Positions 10,899 to 19,648 of a stretch of DNA of 21,322 bases are shown in pieces. The position numbers were made by a program, and so were the translations under genes. Below the pieces are notes generated by a model, which did not search any database, was not told the origin of the DNA, and saw only the letters and a list, made by a program, of their open reading frames with translations. The DNA is from Hymenopellis radicata (Eukaryota > Basidiomycota > Agaricomycetes > Agaricales > Physalacriaceae), in assembly GCA_015501595.1 (NCBI GenBank), contig JADNRX010000820.1:1-21322 (forward strand), in the 5' to 3' direction. How positions within the stretch are numbered: position 1 is the first letter of the stretch; every line of letters begins with the position of its first letter.

Positions 10899-11684
10899 TT
10901 ATCGTTGAGTAGTAATTGGCCTTACACCTTCAGCACCTGCGTTGAGTGCCTCTTTGCGTTCGGCGCGAGTTACAATACTTCCAAGGACCAGAAGGATACC
11001 GAGAAGAATCCTGTGGACGCCGATTTATCCAAGTGCGGGAGGCAGAAAACACAGCGCTGTCGCCCACGCCGGAGGATTCAGAGTACGATGTGTTCTCCAA
11101 GAAGATCATGACCATGATCTAAACCAGTGTGATTCGTCCTCGTTCCAGCGCATACCCACAGCGATAGTCCCTATGCTCCTCTTATTTTCATTGTGGCGTA
11201 AGAGAAGGAAGTGATACTTCAGCATGATGTACCTTTCGCTCTTCGAGACTGGCTGAATCATTTCCACCTCAGCCTCTTTTCTGACTTGTAGACATACTTT
11301 TTCAGATCCCATTGTCACAGCTGATCCTTCTTCCTGGAGTGGGCTATTTTGCGTGCGTCGTTAGAAAGTACGTGCAGAACCTGCAGCCGAATAACTTAGT
11401 GTCAGATTCCTATAGGATCCCGCTATGTTTAGCGCGATGCTCACTCGGGTGTTGGCATGTCATTGAAAGAGTCCGTGAAGTGGCCTTGTGCTACGTTTTC
11501 TGTTCAGAGAGTGTGATTATGCATTGTGATCGAATGAATGTAATCTGTGGTAGCATCGTATTGTAAAGTCCTCGTCCCATATCAGTCCTTCAGCATATGT
11601 ACACCATTATGTAGCCCTATATGTATGTAGAATCGCGAAGAAGCGTGAGTTAGGATAAGGAGTGTGTGCGTCGTGGGTACCGTA

Positions 11685-12839
11685 TCAAAAATAGCTCTGA
11701 ACAGAGGGCGCTCTAGATGGCGCTGTCGAAGTAGTACCTGCTCTCGACCCTGTTCTAGATAACGGAAATGGATGGACTCTGCCCCTTTGATATTTTGGTG
11801 GCGGAAAAGAAAGATACACAGACGATCCCGCAGACGAGCTGGACTCCCGCCCGCCTCGCCTCGCAGTCACCGCCGATTTCGACCTCTGCAGCCCGGCGCC
11901 CACCCGGACGTTTGAATTCGGCTCCTCCGAGGCCGCACTCCGCAATGAGACGGCATGGCTATGTGACCGAGTGTGGCCGCGCACATCATCGGCTTTCAGA
12001 TTTTGGAGGCTCGCCTTCCGGCGAGGCATGATGGGGAGACTCGGCGCGGATGCCTGTGCAGCGTGCAGATCATACATCGATCTTGGACCAGAGAGAGAGA
12101 TGGGAGGCGGCGGCGGCGACACTTGTGGTGGTTGTCGCGGCGGCGGCGGGGCCTCGTGATTTGTTAAATCCCAACGCCCATCTGGTCGTGGAAGCGGCCG
12201 TCTCGGGAGAGGTGGTCGACGTTCCGACTGGGAGCGTTTCAGCGATAGATTCGGAGTCGAGGTTGACATGCTCCCCGTGCGGTAGAGCGACCGGGCGGAG
12301 CTCGTACGCTCCAAGAGTCGCTGCTTCTGATTACTCGCCTCTGCCCCCAGCTCCGTCCTTGTACGTTGATTCAAGGGCGGAACCACTATCGCTTCACGAA
12401 GCGGATACTCCCTAATCCTCTCTGGCGCATCAAAGTCCATCATGCCATCATCTTGATCCTCCTTTCCTTTTCGAGTAAGCCGGCCCCATATTCTTCCCAG
12501 CGATTTTGGGGTACTGAGTCGGAATGAGAACATCCTCCGATGGCCGAATGTCGGGGTATTCGCAAGTGCGTCCTCATCTCGGATGTCCACACTCTGAGCT
12601 GTCGACTTGCGCAGCTTCTTCCGTTTCTGCAGCTTGAGCAAAAGGACTGAAGGGGATGCCGGCGGTTCCGTTGATGCAGGAGATGTGCGAATGTGGGCAT
12701 TCAAGGGACCAGGCGAAGGTACGGCTCCAAAGCGCCGCCTGTTAACCTTGAGGTCGGGGCTGGATGTGTTGGAGAAGGAATAGATGGGATTGTCTGACGC
12801 CCGTGTCAACGTCCAATCGGTTGAAGTATCGCTCGCGCT
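11685..12839 (-). CDS. Disordered Pro/Ser/Arg-rich protein (main exon)
   Basis: This exon carries 384 codons plus a TGA. It begins after a TTTAG acceptor at 12841-12840 with SASDTSTDWTLTRASDNPIY. The protein is low in hydrophobic residues, with basic clusters (LLKLQKRKKLRK, RLTRKGKED), many Ser-Pro and Arg-Ser sites, proline runs suited to SH3 or WW binding (APPPPRQPPQVSPPPPP) and an Arg/Ser-rich end closing in APSVQSYF. I recognise no domain; a scaffold or regulator is possible but not shown. The 5' exon(s) upstream of 12840 are unresolved: a donor CAAG/GTGCGA lies at about 12887, but its two plausible upstream frames (one starting MLPLVGDSVSWDIID) do not both join in phase. Plus-strand frames across this exon are its antisense shadow. 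Confidence 0.7.
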   Translation of the reverse strand, partial: SASDTSTDWTLTRASDNPIYSFSNTSSPDLKVNRRRFGAVPSPGPLNAHIRTSPASTEPPASPSVLLLKLQKRKKLRKSTAQSVDIRDEDALANTPTFGHRRMFSFRLSTPKSLGRIWGRLTRKGKEDQDDGMMDFDAPERIREYPLREAIVVPPLNQRTRTELGAEASNQKQRLLERTSSARSLYRTGSMSTSTPNLSLKRSQSERRPPLPRRPLPRPDGRWDLTNHEAPPPPRQPPQVSPPPPPISLSGPRSMYDLHAAQASAPSLPIMPRRKASLQNLKADDVRGHTRSHSHAVSLRSAASEEPNSNVRVGAGLQRSKSAVTARRGGRESSSSAGSSVYLSFPPPKYQRGRVHPFPLSRTGSRAGTTSTAPSRAPSVQSYF

Positions 12840-12841
12840 CT

Positions 12842-13340
12842 AAACAACATTCAGGACGTGTAAACGAAGTGACGAGCAGTTCGCACCTTGGAATGGCGCG
12901 CGTAAACTGTCAATAATATCCCACGAGACGCTGTCTCCCACCAAGGGTAGCATGAGATGCTGTGTGTTGGGTCGCGTTATGCCTTTGGACTCGAACGTCG
13001 ACGCTCTAGAGGACTCAGACCCAGCCATCCAGTGGGCAAGAGGTTGCACAGAACCACGGGAACTCCATTCGGGGTGTGCACCCTTATATGAGTGATCAGA
13101 ACCGCGACCACGACATCTCATCATCCCCTTGGCGACATTCCACAAGTTCGGTCGTGCTCGTCTTTGATACACCTGTCATATTAATATTCAAGGGTGTGTC
13201 GCGCCGCTGGTCAAACAGCGGTTGAGCCGAACTAGCGAGTCTGGTCTCCACGGCTTCTTTGATTCGTGTGTGAGTTAAGATGCCATTAAAGTACATGAAG
13301 AACTTATTACTAGAGATATAAGGTATGTATCCAACGTCAG
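12842..13340. other. Unresolved 5' exon region of the disordered-protein gene
   Basis: A minus-strand open stretch of 110 codons (12840-13172) includes a candidate start near 12953 followed by a GTGCGA donor. It does not join the main exon in frame without assuming another donor or a missing base. The promoter of the downstream gene and the 3' flank of the next gene also lie here. Confidence 0.35.
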
Positions 13341-14526
13341 TTATGAATCCGAACGACGTGTGTGCAATGCGCCGTCGCCTACTGCGGTGGCGCCATAACG
13401 GTCCCTCAGAGCTGATTCTGCAACCTCTCGTGATGGGACGCGTCTGAAGGTCACACTCGTTCCTGAGAGCGGTTTGGTAGGGAACGGAATCTGTCGTCCT
13501 TGCTGGGATGGTGATCTAGAGAGTGATGCTGTTCTCTTGGGCAATGGTGACATCTCGACCGGAGACCTTGAGGATGATGATGATCCGTCGAATGACATTG
13601 GGCGTGGCAAAGCTAGCGCGTCGTCATTGTCAAGGAGGTTTAAACTCTTTCGAGCCTTGGATATTGACACCGGATACATTTGTCGCCCAGAGGCGTACTG
13701 ATGAAGCAGAGCATCCGGTGTAGGCGGGTCATACGGGGAGGGATTGATGGTCTGGAATTGTGGTACCACGAAAAGGAAAGGAGAGGAAGGGAGAGATGTC
13801 ACAGAGTTGGATCTCCGAGAAGTGGATATTTTGGGTATGATACGAAGGGACTTGGGTCGGCGCAGAGATCTGAATTTGCTGAACATCGCCTTCAGAAAAA
13901 TGAATTGAGCAAAGATAGGACACTTACGGAGAAGAGTCATGAGATTGAGAAGGGACTGCGGGTTGGGTCCATGAAGGGCCTGGATCAACATCCAATGACG
14001 GTCGAGTTACCTCCTCCCAGTCCCACTCTGAGTCCGACAGCGCCACACTATCAGAGGGTGCGAGAGCCTTCCGCTGCCTACGAAAGAACGAGCCGCCCTT
14101 GGACACCGTAGACGCTGTATCTGTATCAGTCACCGTTTTGGTGGACCGTTTGCGGAGACGGGAGGGTTTCCGGGTACGCTTGGTAGACGACGTCGATACA
14201 TATCCCTCGTCGGTCTCCTGTGAAACCTTGCGCGACATCTTTCTGGGAGAAAAGCGGGATTTTATCTGGGAAAGCTTGGAGGTGCGCGATTTTTTTGGCG
14301 TCGACTGGACGCTGCTCGACGGCGTTGACGGGAAACTCGTCGTATTCGCTCCCCCTCGGTCTCCGTTGATAGTCCGCACCTCCACATCGTCTCCTATGTC
14401 CTCAATGTCTGCCTGTGCTCCCGAATCTTCAAATAGCAGATCGCTAATGGCGCGGTTCTCGTCCAAAATTCCAAGTTCCACAAAGGCGTCAAAAACAGAG
14501 GCGCGCAGAGTGTCGCGCTCGGACAT
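13341..14526 (-). CDS. Two-exon Ser/Arg-rich protein, unknown function
   Basis: Exon 1 is 14526-13928 and exon 2 is 13878-13341, together 1137 nt and 378 residues. The intron (13879-13927, 49 nt) has a GTAAGT donor and a GTTCAG acceptor and joins in phase to read SHDSSPKFRSLRRPKSLR. The N-terminus (about residues 1-45, FDAFVELGILDENRAISDLLFE) looks like a short helical segment. The rest is disordered, with a basic Ser-rich block (SKLSQIKSRFSPRKMSRK), acidic WDWEE, and a C-terminal half rich in phosphorylatable Ser. It resembles its minus-strand neighbour in composition only. No family was recognised. The 213-codon plus-strand frame at 14099-14740 is its shadow. Confidence 0.78.
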
Positions 14527-15263
14527 GGTTGTTTGGAATCAAAAAGCGGTGAAGGGTCTGTTTCAGTCAATCACGCGGCAAAAAACACACTCAAATCAAA
14601 GCGTCACCTTGTCAACCAAACCAGTCACTGGTGGTTTCCTTCAGAAGCCAGTCTTTCATCAGATCAGAAAGGTCGAAAGAACAGCGAGTGAACAGTGGAT
14701 GCGTGTTGACGAGGAGGTTATCCAGACTGAGCGCAGTTGAGCGCGTGTCCGTGGCAGATGGGAAAAGGCAGACCGCATTAGGGAAATGTTCCCACATTGC
14801 CACATTTCAAATCAGCACCTGGGTCAACACTCGGTTGAGCAGCGCAGGCTCGCAGCCAGGTCGCAGCTGTTCAGTCGCATAGTTGTAGCACTGTCAGTGT
14901 TGTGGGCATGATGAGAGTAAAGACTGAAGTGAACGTGACCGTGAGTCAAGTTGAGTTTGGTTGATCGTGATACAGCTGACCAAAATACGTTCACAGACGC
15001 ATCTCTTTGCATCACTCGTCCGGGAGCGCGTCGACTCGACGGTATCTGCAACGTCGACGGTTTTGTTTTCCACTATCTACACTTCAATTCGACTGACGAC
15101 CTCACTCGCTGTTCGCAGACGGATCACGTACTGACACTACTGCTTAGCTCGTAAACCAGCCTCTACGAGAGAAAAAGAGAATGCGCGTTTTGTCTCTGTG
15201 TAGAGTCTGGAACGTATTAGTAGGGACCGTAGTAGCACTGCCTCGGAGTTTGAAATAATGTGA
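14527..15263. other. Intergenic stretch, no gene recognised
   Basis: This holds the likely promoter of the minus-strand gene ending at 14526. Several overlapping frames of 60-90 codons occur on both strands without hydrophobic pattern, domain or splice support. Nothing in it could be assigned. Confidence 0.35.
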
Positions 15264-15338
15264 TTGCCACCGCTGCCGTCGGGCATAAGTCCGTATTCGG
15301 TTGTGATTGGCAGTCGTACTTTTCCTCTAACCAGGACA

Positions 15339-15681
15339 ATGAATGCACCGGACGCGTTGAACATCTCAGCCATCCTCTGGCTCATCCTCTTCGTCGGCTT
15401 GGTCACTGGATTGAGCACGGTGCGGCGGGGAAGTCTGTCACCGGGGGTGGGAGAGGGATCACGGTCTTGGAAGACATTAAATATGCATTGGAGTTCATAC
15501 AGGTAGCCGGAACGAGCACGTTATAGCAAAGCAAGAAAACGCGTTGAAGAGGATGATGGTGGAAGCCAAGAGGGAGCGCGATCACATCGATGGAGATCTC
15601 CGAGGAAGTCTGCCAGCTCGGCCCGTAACGGCCATCATGTATTTTCAAGCTCCGAGGCAGTGCTACTACGTTCTCTACTAA
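15339..15681 (+). pseudogene. Broken reading frame of a small membrane protein, family unknown
   Basis: Three plus-strand frames follow one another like pieces of one protein. The first starts at the ATG at 15339 and carries a strong membrane segment (ISAILWLILFVGLVTGL) and TVRRG. The second, from about 15440, reads GGRGITVLEDIKYALEFIQ. The third, from 15523, reads IAKQENALKRMMVEAKRERD, an amphipathic helix, and stops at TAA 15679-15681. No GT-AG intron of normal size joins them, while single-base shifts near 15430-15460 and 15520 would. I do not know the family, and chance cannot be excluded. Confidence 0.33.
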
Positions 15682-16056
15682 TAAAGCCTAGACTAACTAC
15701 TGCTGTGCAATGTCAACCCGGTTAAATATCCGCATTGAATAGACGTACGGGAAGGTGTTCACAGGCCGTGTCGTCCGCAGTCACAATACAATGGTACGTA
15801 CGTCTCCTGCCGGCTTGCCTCGTCTTGGCAGTCTTGAAGTGAGGTGTCGTCGTCGCTCGACGTGTTCTTTCGGCACGACCTATGCTTCCTCCGAGCCTGC
15901 CAAACGCCATCGCGCCACATTATTTCTATTGCGTTTTGATCAGGTTCTGATCAGTCTAACGCAATCCTCGTGGCACTCGAGTCGCGTCGATAATATGTAA
16001 GCCAGCGCATTGACATCTTGATCACTATCATACGGTGACTATCCCATAAACTCGCA
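15682..16056. other. Intergenic stretch upstream of the DJ-1/PfpI gene
   Basis: No gene was recognised. It includes the putative promoter of the plus-strand gene starting at 16057. Short frames on both strands lack any supporting feature. Confidence 0.35.
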
Positions 16057-16967
16057 ATGGCTCAACCTCAGATTCTCAAGTTCGCTTTCTGCTTGGCTGA
16101 TGATGTGACGCTCTCAGATTTCATCCCGCCTTCTGAGATCCTGGCGGGTTCGTCGCGCTCTGATCATCATCCATCTTCAGATCTCACGATATATGTCCAG
16201 GTCTCAACTTCGCTGACACACCCATGTGTCCCGCAGAGCTGACAGGACCGGTACCGTATCGCGTCAAATTCGACTTCCTCTCCTACCATGGAGCCAGTGA
16301 AGAGCATTACCGCCCCCACGGGATCACCGTCAACCCCACCCAGACGTACGCCGGCGCGCTAGCAGCGGAACGCAATACGACGTCTTGTGGGTTCCGGCTG
16401 GTATGTCCCTCACCGCGTGCCTTGGCTGTTAATGGTAAACTTGAACCAGGCCCCCTCCCCGACTTCGTCACGGGTGAAGACAAGACTTCCAAGGCCGAGA
16501 TCGAGTTCATCAAAGCTCAAGCGCCCAAAGCCAAATACATCTGCTCCGTCTGCGGTGGTAGCTCTATCCTCGCCGCGGCGGGTGTACTGAGCGGAAAAAA
16601 AGCGACCACAAATAAAGCATTCTACAAGATGATCGTGGTTCGTACAGTTTGACTAGTTTCGTGGGACGGCATTTCTTATACACTCGGGATTGACAGGCTG
16701 CGACTCCCAAGGACATCAACTGGGTTGCAGAAGCGCGTTGGGTGATTGATGGAAATATTTGGACTAGCTCAGGAGTTAGTGCTGGTATGTTTGCTTCAAC
16801 GAATGCACAGGAACCTCTGCTAACTGTCGATAGGATCCGACATGGCACTTGCCTTCGTCGCCCATCTCGTTGGTGACAAAATGGCGACCCTGCTTCGCGG
16901 CCAGATGGAGGTGACTGAGCATGGTCAAGATGATGATCCGTTCGCCAAGTTCCATGGTCTGGTGTAG
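16057..16967 (+). CDS. DJ-1/PfpI (ThiJ) family protein, five exons, apparent one-base break
   Basis: This is a class-I glutamine-amidotransferase-like protein of the DJ-1/PfpI superfamily; relatives act as isonitrile hydratases, glyoxalases or stress proteins, and the activity here is unknown. Exons are 16057-16147, 16201-16400, 16450-16637, 16697-16784 and 16834-16967, with GT-AG introns of 49-59 nt. It starts FAFCLADDVTLSDFIPPSEI, then LNFADTPMCP, VLWVPAGGPLPDFVTG, the nucleophile elbow SVCGGSSILAAAGVLSGK with the candidate catalytic Cys, DINWVAEARWVIDGNIWTSS, GVSAGSDMALAFVAHLVG, and ends KFHGLV. In exon 2, ITVNPTQTYAGALA and the following SGTQYDVLWVPAG lie in different frames; one base is missing at about 16363, so the exons total 702 nt without it in the wrong phase for exon 3. 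Splicing from an alternative donor near 16388 would restore frame but lose VLWVPAG. It is a recent null allele or an assembly error. Confidence 0.82.
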
Positions 16968-17176
16968 ATGAAAGTGGCGCCAAAGTCTTGCATGTAAATT
17001 TAACTGTGAAAATCAACGATTTGGATACGAGAGATTAGCAGCGCGCAAGACGGCTGTTACTGCTAACGTTGAATGAGCAGCTATCCTGAGCCAGAAGCTT
17101 CGTGTTATTGTGTGGCAGACCAAGGGAAGACAAAGAGGAGCCTCAAAGGAGGTAAGACGGTCTGTGTCATGGGATA

Positions 17177-17750
17177 TCTTTTCCGGACTATGTTGTTCGT
17201 TCTACCATCGAAGACAAGGGCATCCAACAACGTCCGAGCAATGGACACACACGCCTGGGACTTTGGACATCGCACCCTGGCTCTGTTACGGAGAACAATA
17301 GTATGAATCTAGGGATGATTCCGTCTAGGGAAACAGTTGGCTTACGTGAGTTCGGGTAGTCTCTCATTATATGCCACTGAAGTTGTGGTTTGTTCGAAAG
17401 ACAGAGCGATCTGGGCGGTGGCCAATTTGGGCCAAGTGTACACGATCACGTGTTGTCAGACAGCTCTGTCTCTGAGTCTTACCGTCATCCTCACTTTCGT
17501 GTGCCCGGCTTCGTCGCAGACCTGTTAACAGATCTTACGCTATACGATTCAGCTGCTCAAAACAATGTCTATATTGTTGGAAGATCAAGTGCCTCACTGC
17601 ACCCGATACCGGTACTTCCCGATGCCGGCGCACTCCACCGGTGATCACCACCGACTCGCCACCATTCCCTCCGTAGTTTATGTCATGGCTCCGATTGATA
17701 TTTATAGGACCACCTGTAGAGTACAAAAGCCCTGTATGTAGTCAGTTTGT
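17177..17750 (+). pseudogene. Unidentified coding region with broken frames
   Basis: Successive plus-strand open stretches look like protein but not in one frame. The first reads SFPDYVVRSTIEDKGIQQRP and TRLGLWTSHPGSVTENNS to a GTGAGT donor at 17346. After an AAAG acceptor at 17400 comes QSDLGGGQFGPSVHDHVLSD, FRVPGFVADLLTDLTLYD and NNVYIVGRSS. A frame change near 17628 leads to TPPVITTDSPPFPP and then PPVEYKSP. The first intron joins out of phase by one base. I do not recognise the family. A further open stretch without stops runs from about 17767 to a TAG near 18006 and may belong to it. It is probably a decayed gene, or a gene with sequencing deletions. Confidence 0.4.
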
Positions 17751-18140
17751 AGTCAGTAGAATCTAGTTTCGAATTTGCGGGTATTCGCACCTGTCCAGTC
17801 CCGCCAAGTTCCAACTCACGTTCATCGACCGCGTCGCTCTCGTTTTCTCACATATATCTCTAGAACTTCCTTTGCCGCTTTTGCAAGGAGACAAAGACGC
17901 CACAAAGAAGCACTGCAGGGCTGCGACTTACTACACGAGGACTTCATTGACCATTCTGATCAATGGAGAGGCGACTGACCATTGCTTTACTGATATCTCC
18001 GAATAGTACAAGAACAGCCACAGTTTTCGACTATAAAGCTGTGAGAATGGGTGTCTCCCTCTTTCTTCAGGACCCCAGGGACAGGTTACCACTCCCATCA
18101 CTCCTACCTTGCTTCTTCTCTGAGACGTTTTCTGTTTACA

Positions 18141-18210
18141 GGACCGACCGATGAGCCGACGGACCGAACGACGAGCGAGCCGACGAGCCGACACCGAGGA
18201 AGGACGGAGG
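18141..18210. repeat. Degenerate GACCGA/GAGCCGAC low-complexity tract
   Basis: Variants of CCGA and GACGAGC repeat imperfectly for about 60 bases. It is a simple-sequence tract, and no unit is conserved enough to call a tandem array. Confidence 0.5.
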
Positions 18211-18212
18211 AT

Positions 18213-18238
18213 GACAGCCAGGACGACGCCTGGCTGTC
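18213..18238. repeat. Perfect 10-bp inverted repeat with 6-nt loop
   Basis: GACAGCCAGG at 18213-18222 and CCTGGCTGTC at 18229-18238 are exact reverse complements with loop ACGACG. It is a strong potential hairpin directly after the low-complexity tract. There is no poly-T and no gene end to tie it to, so function is open. Confidence 0.65.
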
Positions 18239-19648
18239 GATGAGAGGACTTGTGTGTTGTCCCCACTTTCTGTTTATCGCTCACTGCTGATCATTGCATC
18301 TAGGGGATAGTCCTCTCATCAACCCACAGTGCGCCTCAGCTTTCTCGTCATTGTTGCCGTCGCTCACTTTGCTTTTAGGACGACATCACGATAGAGGGAT
18401 GCCGCATTTCGCCGTCGATACGGGCGTGTGCTCTCATTCGGAGGTCACAAGGCGGCGGAGTGTATGCGTGCCATTCTTGTCTTCCCGCCCTCTGCGCGTT
18501 GAGGCCGTCGAGCCATTCTGACGGCATAGCGTTATGGTCGACAGTGGGTGCCGCCCATCCTCTGACGAGTCTCGCCCCTCCAAACCCACTGCGGCGTCAG
18601 CTGGCCTGACGTACGTGGTGGCCGCGGTTGTGGATCGCACTTTCCTTCGTGCTCTCTGGATCTGATGTGTGCGCCGCCGCGCCTCCCAGGGGTGGGGTTG
18701 CGGGCAGTACGTCTGTCGACGCTCGTGGTTCGCCCACAGCAGCAGCAACGTCCGGCCATGAGGTTAAACGGGTCGTATCTTTTCGCCTATGCTGTGGGGT
18801 CGGAGCGTCCCCTCGTGCGTGTAGGTGAGGGATGCGGGATTGGTTCTACCCTGATTGAACCCGTCCGTTCGGCCTGCGCCTATTGGGGGTGAGCTCAGCA
18901 AAAGGCCCTCGGGTGCAGGTCGGCGGGGAGGTGTGATGGTTGTAAGTGGCCATCAAGTTTTGCGAGTGTCTTCTTGGTGCTGACGCACCTTATAGTCTGC
19001 TATTGCATTGACACTGGGGCTCGCAGCGTACTCGCCACACGATGCGGGTTTGACGTCTATGGGCGTCGGGGGCTTGCTGCGCAACAAATCACCCGGTTCC
19101 TGGAATCGGTCACTTTCAAGCAGTGTTCCGCACGCTCCCTTGTCGTGGGTTCTGGGCTTAACCTTCGGGTGACCAAACAGCGTGTTAAACCGGCGTGAGC
19201 CTAAATCTGAGTTTCTGAGGTGATACCTTATTTTCTTCTGTGTCTTTTTGCGGTTTCGGACAAAGAGGACTCAAAAACTCGCCGACTCCCAAGGTGTGAA
19301 TTTGCTGCTTTGAGTCTGAAACTTCTCTTAGAACATATGAGGTGTTCACTGGAATCCTTGAAGTGTGTCTCTTCGTCTTCGACAGCCGGTGCCGATACCA
19401 TCGCATTCCTAATTTACACGGCTCCTTGCTATGAGTCAACGATTTTACAAATGTTTCCGCTGATCTATGTGTTATACATGAAAGCGGTCTATGTACGAGA
19501 TACACCGGAGTCCTGCATGAAATCCAGTCATCTGCACGTTCCATCACCAGAGAATGAAACTACACTTACTACACAAATGCTGAGGAATGTAATATGGACC
19601 AGCCACTACATCACCATGCTAGGGAGTGTCCTGTCGAATACATGCGCA
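18239..19648. other. Gene-poor stretch with a GC-rich block
   Basis: From about 18400 to 19200 the sequence is visibly richer in G+C and CpG than the rest of the window. No frame shows a recognisable domain. The plus-strand frame at 18974-19198 contains CIDTGARSVLATR, which superficially resembles the DTGA of retropepsins but lacks the rest of that fold. The frames at 19185-19654 on both strands (120 and 144 codons) overlap and are unsupported. It may be a relic of a transposable element or plain intergenic DNA. Confidence 0.35.

Larger units (their letters stand above)
8899..10921. mobile_element. About 2.0-kb insertion in the hydrolase remnant; type unknown
   Basis: The hydrolase homology stops at about 8898 and resumes at about 10922. 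The alignment overlaps by roughly ten bases at the two edges (both end in TTCAG, at 8898 and 10933), as a worn target-site duplication would. Reading inward from both edges, the short words AATTA, CAACGA, ATAAAG and TCATT occur in the same order (8917-8954; complement of 10917-10891), which might be decayed terminal inverted repeats. No transposase was found. The cargo is a minus-strand gene at 9199-10078. A simple recombination event is an alternative. Confidence 0.35.
8597..11466 (+). pseudogene. Decayed alpha/beta hydrolase paralogue, split by an insertion
   Basis: This is a dead copy of the hydrolase at 778-1745, in the opposite orientation. The left part (about 8597-8898) aligns from the codons for IWYGLSG through LLHGGFANSNYF to the region after the nucleophile elbow, with stops and frame shifts, and the elbow itself is lost. 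The right part (about 10922-11466) resumes at LFAFGASYN, then keeps a recognisable acid-residue region, the intron-1 position, SQLILLPGVGYFA (catalytic His replaced by Tyr), the intron-2 position, and DPAMFSAMLTRVLACH with a TGA at 11464-11466. The Gln codon before DP has become TAG at 11413-11415. The N-terminal 35 or so residues are missing. Two kilobases of unrelated DNA separate the halves. Confidence 0.85.

Noticed and set aside
14099..14740. Plus-strand open frame of 213 codons
   Set aside because: It is antisense to the two-exon Ser/Arg-rich gene, whose phase-perfect intron makes the minus strand the real one.
16564..17016. Minus-strand open frame of 150 codons
   Set aside because: It lies antisense to DJ-1/PfpI exons with clear family motifs.
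18974..19198. DTGA motif resembling a retroviral-type aspartic protease
   Set aside because: The flanking residues and the second conserved loop of retropepsins are absent, and no reverse transcriptase or integrase is nearby.
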